From Neocallimastix lanati (nom. inval.) (lineage: Eukaryota; Neocallimastigomycota; Neocallimastigomycetes; Neocallimastigales; Neocallimastigaceae), in contig JACVTC010000076.1 in NCBI GenBank assembly GCA_016946835.1, forward strand, positions 865,001-928,576: 63,576 nt of DNA. The letters run 5' to 3'. The notes beneath the pieces are model-generated. The model did no database searches. It had not been told where the DNA came from and saw only the letters and a list, made by a program, of their open reading frames with translations. Numbering within the stretch: position 1 is the first letter of the stretch; each line of letters starts with the position of its first letter. Shown here in pieces: positions 31,266 to 42,163 of the stretch. The position numbers and the translations under genes are program-made.

Positions 31266-31328
31266 AAAAAATATTATCGAGTTTAATACAACTATACTAT
31301 AGTTGTTTTAAACTCGATAATATTTTTT
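31266..31328. repeat. 63-bp near-perfect palindrome
   Basis: Arms 31266-31296 and 31298-31328 are reverse complements with one mismatch, around a single central base (C at 31297). The arm includes ATTATCGAGTTTAATACAAC, whose first part is coding sequence for the integrase tail (IIEF), so the right arm is an inverted copy of the end of that frame. Confidence 0.9.
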
Positions 31329-32070
31329 GGGACAAATGATATAAAATGAAAGATTCAAACCTTAATTAATATAAAATAGTTTTTATTATTCGAACTGTTA
31401 TAATTAAATTTAAATTTAAGGTTTATATAATATTTTTAATATGTGGCTTGTTTTCTTTAAATTAACTATACTTATAATCCATAAATAATTTTATAACATA
31501 AATCAATGTTTTAATTATATTCTTTTTATTTTTATTTTTATATTTATATAGCTATTTCCTTATAAATAATAATTAATAATAATTATTAATATTTATAATA
31601 CTAAAACTTAAAAATTCATTAAATAGTTTATTTTAATCATAAAAACAACTAATTAAATAGTTAATTGTAACTAAATAACATAAAATAAAACATTTTCTCT
31701 GAATTAAGAGATATATTTATGTAAGAAAGGTTGTTAGATAGTTTCAAATATGCCATATAATTATTTTACTTGAACAAATCATAGTAATAAAATTAAATAA
31801 ATAAATATGTAATATTTTAATAAACTTAATAAATAAATTCCAACAATACTTCTTTGAACAAGATTTATATTTCAATAACCTAATGTATATATAACATAAA
31901 TTAACATAAATAGAAAAATAAGTATATTTAAGTGGCGCATTATTGTACACATGATAAATGTAATAAATATATGGGGGAAGTTGCATTACGCCAATTTTTT
32001 CACGTGATATATATAAATTTGTGGCTATAGATATTTTATGCTACATAATATTATTTTATTGTATTATTTT
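31329..32070. other. A/T-rich spacer, no gene seen
   Basis: No coding frame of interest. An 80-codon minus-strand frame at 31986-31744 is rich in Ile, Tyr, Asn and Lys and has no recognisable motif. Confidence 0.5.
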
Positions 32071-32075
32071 GTTAT

Positions 32076-32306
32076 TGTTAGAAGTAGAAATTTATGATAT
32101 AAAAATAAATATTAAATTAGATTAAATTAATATGAATATACGAATCATATTATGTAATACATTAATTAAATAAATTAACATGTATCTAAATTTAGCCACA
32201 GTTCTTGTATAAATAGAACTGGTTTTACTTTAATTGTAAATCTGAGGTTAGTTATTAACACATAATAATAAACATTTATCATAAAACCCATTTTTACCTT
32301 CTAAAA
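32076..32306 (+). repeat. 5' LTR of the miniature element
   Basis: 231 bp, identical by eye to 32777-33007. Contains TGTATAAATAGAAC (about 32206-32219), a probable core promoter. Confidence 0.9.
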
Positions 32307-32339
32307 GATTAAGAGTCTCAAGACTCTAATCGACTGAGC
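32307..32339 (+). promoter_or_regulatory. Primer-binding site complementary to the 5' half of tRNA-Lys(CUU)
   Basis: Starts directly after the 5' LTR. Its reverse complement contains GCTCAGTCGATTAGAG, a tRNA D-arm, followed by TTGAGACTCTTAATC, the anticodon arm of tRNA-Lys with anticodon CTT. It ends inside the anticodon stem, not at a 3' CCA. This is the arrangement of Drosophila copia, primed by a tRNA cut in the anticodon loop. Confidence 0.8.
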
Positions 32340-32767
32340 GAAAGAAGCTGACAAGTAATAGAAGATTTCAAAATGGTAATTACAAAAGACTCTTAATCAA
32401 AAATATAAAGAAGTGAAATCTATATTACAACAGCTATAATAGCCGGAATTTTAGAAGAACTACTAGCCTTCATAACTAGCTCAATGATTACAAAAAGGAA
32501 AGGACATTACCCCCACATAAAATAAATGTGAAATTAGTAAGACCGAACAAGAATGTCACCTCTAAAATAATATGGTTAATGTTAATCCACAAAACATATA
32601 AATTATGGTTATTGCTAAACCAAAAAGCAAATATAAATTATCAATGAAGGGACAAAAATAAACTTGTATGAAAAATTCATCGTAGTCGGCATATATAATT
32701 TAAAACTAAATAAATTTAAACTTCTTTGAAGCAAACTAGATTTTTGTATAAACAGAAAATCAAGTTT

Positions 32768-32776
32768 GAGGGGGAA
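32768..32776 (+). promoter_or_regulatory. Polypurine tract
   Basis: GAGGGGGAA, an all-purine run in a G-poor region, immediately before the 3' LTR; it would prime plus-strand DNA synthesis. Confidence 0.85.
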
Positions 32777-33007
32777 TGTTAGAAGTAGAAATTTATGATA
32801 TAAAAATAAATATTAAATTAGATTAAATTAATATGAATATACGAATCATATTATGTAATACATTAATTAAATAAATTAACATGTATCTAAATTTAGCCAC
32901 AGTTCTTGTATAAATAGAACTGGTTTTACTTTAATTGTAAATCTGAGGTTAGTTATTAACACATAATAATAAACATTTATCATAAAACCCATTTTTACCT
33001 TCTAAAA
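32777..33007 (+). repeat. 3' LTR of the miniature element
   Basis: 231 bp, same sequence as the 5' LTR; followed by the second copy of GTTAT. Confidence 0.9.
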
Positions 33008-33012
33008 GTTAT

Positions 33013-34290
33013 TTCAAATTTTAAATTAATTATTAAGTGAATAATTAAATAAATCATATAATGGTTAGATTTTATGATTTTTATTCTTTTATTTAAATGC
33101 TATTAATAAAAAAATTATATAAAAATATAAATGTTATTAAAAATATAAATATTATTAATAATAATTCTTTTATTTAAATGTTATTAAAAAAATAATAATT
33201 ATAATGATAAAATTATTAATTATAGAGACGTATTTGAATATTTATTTAAACTGTATAAATTTAATAAGCTTTATAAATTAAATTTTTGAATGACAGAATT
33301 CTAATTATTTCCTTTGGTTATTCCTCATTTTTTAATTATTTATTATAAAATAATATTTATATTATATTATTTAAATCAGTTAAACAATCAAACCACAAAT
33401 TAATAGTATTATTTCTATCACATTTAGTATTAATTAACTTGGTTTCAATATTTTTGTAGCGTTCTATTAAGACACTGATTTCATTAGCTTTATTTATTGC
33501 TCTTTTTTTTATTTTCTTAATTATTTTATTAGTAATTACATAAAAATAAATTAATAAATCATTTGCAAATTCGTGACATAAATAAAACGTGATCGAAAAT
33601 AACGTGATAAAATTAAAATTATGTAAGACATAAAACTATGCAAGAACATAAAAATTAATGTAAACATAAAATTTATGTAATAAATTTTATGTTATGTTAA
33701 AATTAATATAATTTATAAATTTCTTTTTATTATTTTTATTATTTTTATATTGATATTTTATTTTATTATATTTTTAATTATTTTTTATTTTTAATAATTA
33801 TTATTTTATATTAATATTTTATATTTTATTAATTATAATAAATTTATATTATTATAATTATTTTATGAATATTTTATTTTAATATTTTATATTTTTATTT
33901 TATACTTTATTTGAAATACTTTAAATACTTAATAGTTATAATAAAAAAATTAAATAGTTTATTATGAATTACAAATATAAAAGCAAGAATAATTCTTGAT
34001 AATTATTCTTTGCAAAGTTTTATGCCAAATTTATTTTATAATTACCTTTATATCTACAAATGAATAGTTAAATACAAGTATTAATTAATTTTACAATTAT
34101 TTTTAAATAATAAATAAATAAAAATTCATAATTAAACACTACAAAAATAAAACTTCTCCCAACAAGAGAACTTGAACCTAGGCGTACTTTATCATCATTT
34201 AATAACATTTTTGTAACGAATTTTTTTTTTTTTTTGGTTACACAGGAAGAAATGTTATTTTTTTTTTTTTTTTTTTTTTTTTTATTTTTA
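33013..34290. other. A/T-rich spacer with small inverted repeats
   Basis: Includes a perfect 13-bp inverted repeat with a 3-base loop at 33664-33692, based on ACATAAAATTTAT, and a weaker one near 33982-34012. No gene. GAACTTGAACCTAGGCGTAC at about 34166 looks like part of a tRNA T-arm region on the minus strand, but no tRNA folds around it. Confidence 0.45.
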
Positions 34291-34294
34291 TTTT

Positions 34295-35690
34295 TTATAT
34301 TATTTTGAAATTTTTTTGAATTTTTAATTTTTTTTGTATTTCTATATTTTTGTATGTAATTCCTCTATTAATAACTTCTTCAATGTTTGATAGTATTTTT
34401 ATATTTTTTGAATAAGTTGATTCTGTTCCACTTTGATTTGACAGCTCGTTTAACTGTGTTCCCTGAATTATCGGAACTATTTGTTTCGTTTTAGGTTTAT
34501 AAGTTGAATCATTTACTGGCATATCACATAAATCTAGTATTTTTTGAACTCTATCTATGACTCTTTGCTGTTATTTTTCCTATCATTATTTTCTTCTTTT
34601 AAGATTTCGGCCTTTACTTTATTTACCTTTATGTTCTTAGGAGTTATTGAACTATTATTAAAGTTATCTTTTACAATATTAGTTATTATTTTGAAGCAAA
34701 AGTCGAACGAAGGATTTGAATCTGAATTTGAATAGTTTTGTTCTTCATAATTAACGATACAAAATTTGAAGTTTCTTTTATTACCTTTCCTGATTAAAGA
34801 TGTTCTTTTATTTATTTTTTTTATTTCTTGATCTATTACTATTATTTTTTTTTCATCTATAGTTATTATTTGGTGAATTTGAAGGGTTGAAGAAACAGTT
34901 ATCACTAGTATGCTCATTTTTATGATTATATTAGCAGTATTTATTGTAATTTGTTTCTTTATTGAAATTATATGGAAGTTTCCTATTTTGAACTCTATTA
35001 ATTTGATCTTAGTATTGATATACTTCTTTGATTTCTACTCTTTTAATATTTTTGTTTTTTTTTATTAGAGTACTAAGTTTTATTATGTCTTCTTTTAAAT
35101 TTAAAATGTCTTTTCATTATATAGAAATGTGAATGAATATGCAATTCAGACTTTATTTAAAATCTCTAAAGAATATAAAACTTTTGTTTCTTCACTTAGT
35201 TCTGATTTATTTTGTAATTTTACCTCATTATTATGTTCTGTTAATAACGAGTAAAGGTTATCTAAATACAGCTTAAAGTCATTTGCTAATTTCTATATTT
35301 CATTTCAATTTCAAATAGTTTGGATGGGCCTATTTCTGATAATCTTTCTATTAATTTATTTATCATTAAGTATGCACTTGTGGAATTATTTAATAGACTT
35401 TTTGTTTATTCATCGAGGCTTTTCAATATTATAATCCTGGAAGTACTATCATATTTTAAATGTATTTTAATGGTGTTTATATCTTTAATATTCTTTGATA
35501 TTTAATCATCTAATTCTTCAGAATCAAGGAACAATTTTAGGTCTGAATACCATTTGTGAGGGTTTTCATTTGTAATTTTTAAAGTTCTAAATATAAAATT
35601 TATTAATTGTATTTGTTTGAATATCATTACATGTTATTTATAATTTTTTTTATAGTAGTCTAACATGATCGGTTTTATTTGACGTTACAC
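34295..35690 (-). pseudogene. Copia-type gag, broken
   Basis: Minus strand, read downward from about 35690. An early piece contains NENPHKWYSDLKLFLDSEEL, the W-x-x-x-L-K-L-x-L-D-S pattern of copia Gag. Further open pieces are DSTSRIIILKSLDE, the 120-codon stretch 34917-34555 and the 75-codon stretch 34522-34295, with several stops between. The later pieces are Lys/Asn/Ser-rich with no zinc knuckle. Pol sequence of copia type lies next to it at 36.2-37.1 kb, though not in a simple continuation. Confidence 0.5.
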
Positions 35691-36169
35691 TGCATTATAT
35701 TTTAAAATAAAAATATTTTACACTTAATAATGTAGTATAATATACAATGTAATTAAACACATAACTGTAATATTTAACATATGCTTTTATAAAATTAAAA
35801 AAAATTTATATTTAAAAGATTAAAAAAAAAAATATTAAAAAATAGATTAAAAAAAAAAATAGAGAAAGTTTATATAAAAGAAAATGAATAAATCTTTTAT
35901 TTTTTTTTTATTTTTATTTTTTATTCACTATTTTTTTTATTGTAGGTAGTATACAAAAAATATATAAATTTATTTAAATTAATTCTTTTTATAATTGTAC
36001 ATATTGATATTACGTTGATATATCTTTTTTTTTTTATTTTCAATAAATCATATAAATATTTGTATACCTATCAAAGTGTTATATATAATGGTGAATTCAG
36101 AAACAGATAATTTATTAGAATATATTTAATGATGATAATATTAAGAGTGTAATAATATTACTTCAAAAA

Positions 36170-36640
36170 AAAAAAAAAAAACTAATATTAATAAACCAAA
36201 AAATGACCATGAATTATTTCCATTTTCGACAACCATTGATAATAATATTAAAGATATTAAACTATTAATAGAGTGTGACGATAAAAATAATGTTATTTTG
36301 AATATGAATACAGGGGAAATTAAACAAAGCATTATACGGCTTAAAGGAGACTGGAAGAATATGGAATCACACCTTGAATAAAATATTAACTGAAATTGGC
36401 CTAATTAGATGTAATAGTGAACCTTTTTTATACATAAAAAGAAATAAAAATTGCAAGATAACGAATTTATTAGCCTTATACGTTGACGATATTATAATTA
36501 CTGAAGTTAAAAATGAAATATTGAAAATTAAAAGTGAATTAAAAAGTAAGTTCAAAATAATAGATGTAGAAAATGTAGATTTCATCATTGGTCGAACATG
36601 TTACCAATTATTAATGAATATTTAAGAAAGAAGAGCTTTA
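36170..36640 (+). pseudogene. Copia reverse transcriptase fragment
   Basis: After a frameshift the plus strand reads NKALYGLKETGRIWNHTLNK (from about 36321), the copia RT signature, and continues through LLALYVDDIIIT with the catalytic YVDD at 36479-36490, ending at IDVENVDFIIG. About 110 codons of the RT palm survive. The upstream finger domain is largely gone; downstream, the connection to RNase H is cut after about 36625. Confidence 0.8.
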
Positions 36641-36672
36641 ATCAAACAAAATGCAAAAAGGCAATAGGAAGC

Positions 36673-37135
36673 TTACAATTTATTTAACATGTTTTCATAC
36701 CACATAGTATGTTTCACACATTCTCTAAAATTGTAACATTCATGTTTAGCGGTGGATGTTGACACACAATTCTGAAGTTTAGAATACCAACTTATTAGTG
36801 AATCATCTATTTTGTTAAGAAATCTTGAAGTGGAATTTCGAGTGGGCTTGCCACCAACGTAGTCAGTATTTATGTATATTTTAATAATATTATTTTTAGA
36901 AAAATGTAATACATATAATAGTATATTTTTAAAAATATTTAAAATTCTTAATGACACTTTCCCAATCTTCCAAGTCTGAGTTTTTTTTGATTTTCTAACT
37001 GCTATGTTAACAGCAAATAGAATGTCTGGACGGGTACATAAAAGTATAATTTTTTCCATCATAATCTCTTTTGTATTTAAAAATCTATCTAAAAGATAAA
37101 ATATTTGCTCCAGCACACCTCAAATTATTCCTACA
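36673..37135 (-). pseudogene. Copia RNase H fragment, inverted relative to the RT fragment
   Basis: A 147-codon frame on the minus strand has the order expected of copia RNase H: RPDILFAVN, the catalytic-type YINTDYVGGKPTRNSTSRF region, SLISWYSKLQNCVSTSTAKH and ECVKHTMWYENML. In active copies this follows RT on the same strand, and the position after STST(A) normally holds Glu (A-E-A/Y); here it reads AKHECYN. It starts within 50 bases of the RT fragment end but faces it. Confidence 0.8.
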
Positions 37136-37139
37136 AATA

Positions 37140-38401
37140 CGGAAGATATAAATCTTATACTAAATCAAAATTTTATATACTAAATTAAAATCTTATGCGT
37201 AAATAAATAATTTGTTATTACCTCTTAATCAAAATCAATCCATTTTTATACCCGACTAATCCAAATTTTATCTTTAGAAAATAATTTAAGTTTAATCTAT
37301 TAAAATTGTTAAAATCTATTTTAAATATTCTATTACCCGCATTATTGTAAATGATGATAAATAATTTATTACTGATGAATGTAAAAATTATTTTATAATT
37401 TTGTTATGTAAGTAAATTTACTTGATATTAACAGTTAATAAAGAAATTATAAAAATGTTATACATATATTCTAAATTAAATATTTAAAAATGAATAAATA
37501 ACCAAAAATTAACATATTTTATTTTAAATTTTAAAAATATTATATTGAATTATGAACTTTAAATATTTATTATATTAACTATATACATTTAAATAATAAT
37601 TTTATAATTATTAATTAAATAAATATATAAAAAACAAATAATTTTTATTTAAGTACATTTAATAAAAAAAAATTATATATATTTATGTTATATAAAGAAC
37701 TATTTTAATTTTTTAATTGTGTAAAACTGTCATATTTATTTTTTATATCATTAAAATTGAAAAAAAAAAAAAAAAAATTAATATTTGTAATTTTATTTAA
37801 AAAAAAATAAAAATAAAATAAAAAAAATATCAATTTTTTTTTATTTTTTGATTTTTAGTAAAAGTTCAAGATTAAAAGACAATTATAAAAATCTAAATAA
37901 TTGAAAGTTTTAAAACTTTCAAATTTAAATAAATAAATTTAAATAAATATAAATTTAAATAAATATAAATTTAAAATAATAATAATCTATTTTACTCTAA
38001 TAATAATTATTAAAATTAACTTTTTTTTTTTTTTTTTTTTCTTTTTTTGAATCAAAATACAGATTCAAAACTTTTTTTTTTTTCTTTTTTAATATTGATT
38101 GCAAAAGTTTAATATATATAATTCATGAATAATAAATATATATATTTAAATTTTATTATTATTAAAGCTTTTATTTTTATTGTCCTTTTGATAAGATATG
38201 TAATTCTTTGTAGTTAAAAATTTTTTAAGTTTCAATTTTCTTTTCTTTTTTTTTTTTTTTTTTTTTTGATTATATATATTATATATATAAACTAATTACT
38301 ATGAATCATCTATAATTATAATTTTTATTATAACAAAAAATCAAATAAAAAAAAAAAAACTATTTATATATTTATTTATTTAAATACATATATTAATTTT
38401 A
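37140..38401. other. A/T-rich spacer and upstream region of the receptor gene
   Basis: T tracts at 38020-38050 and 38249-38267, A tracts around 37760-37777 and 38348-38359. No coding frame. The receptor promoter must lie here but nothing specific can be named. Confidence 0.5.
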
Positions 38402-41149
38402 ATGGAATTAATAAATTATAAATTATTGTTTTTATTAATATTTTTATCAACAAAATTTATAATATATTCTTATTGTGCCATTGTAAGAACTGAGGAACAA
38501 TTCTTGAGGTATATCAATAAAAGTAATGAAATAAAAATTCAGGGAGAGATTAAAGTATTAGTTAATGATACATTAACAATAACACAAAATTTAAGTAGTG
38601 ATCTATTTTTTGGAGGATATTCTATGAAAACTTCACATCTCCATTTTTTAAATGATAATCAAATAAATTTGATTTTTGAATGTGATAAAGTTGTAATTCA
38701 ATACATCATAATAACAGGAAATATTCATTTTAAATGTAAAAATGTTGTATTTGATTATGCCGTATTAAATGGATATTTCATATCTAAATATACTTTAACA
38801 AATAGTAATGGTTTGAATATTCCATTAATAGAACTTTATAATTCAATATATAATCTACGTTTTCATTATGGAATAGAGGTACATAATGCTAATATAACAA
38901 TTTCTAATTGTCAATTTCATGGAAATGATCAGTATGGACTTTATTTATTAAAACATAGAAATGAAGATAACAAATATCATTTTAATTGCGATTCTAGCTA
39001 TTTTGAAGGAAATTATCATAATAATGGACTTTATTGTTCAAATTCTACAGTTGATATCTATAATTCAAAGTTTTCTTATTTTCATGGAACCAGAGAAATG
39101 GAAGGGTATAAAAGAAAAAAATTGTTTTTTTTTTTATTTTTTTTAAATAAATATTGTTCAAAACTATAGATATTTTTTTTTATATTTTATATTTTAATAA
39201 TAACCAATATTAATAATATTATTATATATTAAAACGTTTAAAACATTTACAGAAAAATTTTTTATTATTATTATTTTTTTTTTTTTTTTTTTTTTTTTTT
39301 TGGAAAATACCTGTTTGTACATATTATATATTTCTAATATAACAATATTATATATGTATATGTATATGAATGATTATAATTAATTTTAAACGAAATAAAA
39401 TTAAAACAATAATAAAGTGGTGGAGCTATAACATTAGAGTATACAGAAAATTCGATTGCAAATATAGAATTTTTAAATAATTATTCCGAATATTATGGTG
39501 GTTCAATTTTTTTTAAACATACCCATTATACTATTGCTAGCGCTTTATTATTTAACAATTCAACAAGTTCTCTTTCAGTAAATGATTTTTTTTATTATTA
39601 AATACATTCAAATTTAATAATAAATAATAATTGAAATTAAAAAAAAAATAAGAATTAATAATATTACTTTATGTTAAAATTAAAACATTTATATAAATTT
39701 TTATTAATTTAAAAAAAAAAGGGGAATTCTTTTTCTGTTTATTCAAATGATAAAAGTGATACAGATATAACTTTATATAATATTACTCAAAATGGAATAT
39801 ATGATAAAAAAAATAAAAATAATATTAAAGGGTCACTATTTAGGTACATTATAATTTTAATATAATATTTTATATTTATTTTAATCATTATTATTAAATA
39901 AATCTATATATTAAATTACTCTTTTAATAGTACAATAATAAATACTTAAATTAATAATTATTAATATAATATATGTTTTAAATAATAACAAACAAAAATT
40001 TTCATAAATTATTAAATTGTTAATAGTTCATATGGAAATAATAATATAAATATTTATATGTTCAATGGAAAAAATATAGCAACAGGACCATTAATATATA
40101 TTGAAAGAGATTCAAGACTTGTTTTAAAGTATTTTTTTTTTTATTTTTTGAAAAAGAAAATTATATACATATATATAATACAAATTAAAAACTTTTTTAA
40201 TATTTATTTATTTATTATTTATTTATTTACAAATGTATAATATATAACGTTAACAAATAAATGTTCATATTTATTTCAAACTTAATATTAGAAAATTTGA
40301 AATTGAAAATATTCATTTAAAAAATGATGGTGCAATAATTTATGCTATAAATCCAAATAAAAAAGGAGCAAATGTTCAAACTTCAACTAGTAATTTTAAA
40401 AATATATATCAAAATAATGATAATTACGCCCCTGCCCTAGTATATACAAATGGAGGAAATATTAAATTTGATAAGTAATAATAATACTGATTAAAATTAT
40501 AACATATATATAAATTATAATAATAATAATTATCATGGTTAAAATTAAATTTTAATATTAGTTATTAATTATGATCAAAATTTTTTTTAACAAAATACAA
40601 ATGATTATATATATAATATTTTAAATATATAAAATAAAGATGTACATTTACTAATATTAATGGAATTAATTCTGGGTTTGTTTTAATTTTTATGAGAAAT
40701 TTTTTTTTAATTATGGAGTTTAATGATATCCATAATTTATAATATATATATATGTATAAATTATTTATTTATTTTTTTTTTTAAATAGTTTAACATATCA
40801 AGAAAATAATGGAATTATACAATTTAGAGAGACAGATATTATGGAGTTTACTTCAAAATATCCCGAACCAGTGTTTTTAGTAGATTTTATTAATGAAATT
40901 GAAGTTCAAGATACAGGTTAGGATATAATATAATAGTACAGACATATACATATATAAGAGATAATATAAATAAACTTGTTTTAATATAATTTAAATTGAA
41001 TATATACTTGAATATTTTTTAAAATATAATGATTATAGCATCCTTATATTTTTATGAATGTACAATTTCTAATATTTATCAAGATGGAGGTAATTTAAAA
41101 ATTCTATTAATCATAGTAATTGATGTATATATCATTGATAGTATACTAA

Positions 41150-41240
<91 letters not shown>

Positions 41241-42108
41241 TTTTCCTGTATTAATAAATAATAAAAACAAAATAAAAATAAAAAATCAGTCTTATTCTAT
41301 TTAAGCAATGTACTTCTTGAAATTAATCACACTAATGTAATTAAGAAATATATATTTATTAAAAATACATAAAATTAAAATAACTTATTTTGTTTTTTGT
41401 ACAAATATTGAATGTTTTATTGAATATTTTATTTAGTTTTATAACATTCATCTATGTTTTATTGATAAAACTTGTAATTCATTTAAAGATGAATTATCAG
41501 ATAAATTTGAATCAGCTATATTATATATAAAATCATATTCCAGAATGATCATGAATTCATGTAATTTTGATAATGTTTATGGAAGTACGATTTAATATAT
41601 ATAATATATAATCTATAAATTTTTTTTTTAATTTCATTTCTTTTTCTTTTATATTATTTTTTTTATAAATATTAATATTAACATTTATTTGATTATTAAA
41701 TTGTTATTAATATTAAAATAAATATCATAATAAAGGGAAAGGTGGGGTAGTAAATGATGGATATTTTTATATGAAACAAAGTTCAATAACAAATTCATAT
41801 TTTGAATATGGGTTCATATATTATCCAAAATTATTAGAAAATAATGTTGAATATGAATTTAATTCAATCACTTTTGCTAATAATACATCTTATCGAGGAA
41901 CTTTTATGCATATAACAAATATTGAAAAAGCAAATCTTTCAACATTCTCATTTAAAAATGTGAAATTTATTAATAATACAGCAACAAATTTTGGAGGTGT
42001 TTTATACTCTGATGTAAGAAAATATGGAGGACTAAGTCTTATTAATTTTTCAAGTAGTTCCTTTAAAAATAATACCGCAGTATTGGGTAAAAATTAAAAT
42101 TAATAATA

Positions 42109-42163
<55 letters not shown>

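Larger units (their letters stand above)
32071..33012 (+). mobile_element. Miniature copia-type LTR element (TRIM-like), intact
   Basis: A complete 932-bp element (32076-33007) flanked by the 5-bp target-site duplication GTTAT (32071-32075 and 33008-33012). Two 231-bp LTRs (32076-32306, 32777-33007) look identical throughout, so insertion is recent. The LTR starts TGTTAGAAG and ends CTTCTAAAA, imperfect inverted termini, with a TATAAATAG box in the middle. The internal 470 bases hold only a primer-binding site, a short gag-like frame interrupted after MVITKDS, and the polypurine tract GAGGGGGAA directly before the 3' LTR. It encodes no enzyme and must be mobilised in trans by a copia-type element such as those leaving the gag and RT fragments nearby. 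Confidence 0.9.

Noticed and set aside
34160-34200. Possible tRNA 3' half on the minus strand (CCTAGGTTCAAGTTCTC)
   Set aside because: No matching 5' half or acceptor stem upstream; T-stem bases do not pair.
40058-40240. Separate 60-codon frame
   Set aside because: Exon 4 of the receptor read through its donor into the intron.
41029-41304. 91-codon plus-strand and 63-codon minus-strand frames rich in Leu/Asn
   Set aside because: They cover receptor exon 8 plus the TTA repeat of the following intron; only the exon part is coding.
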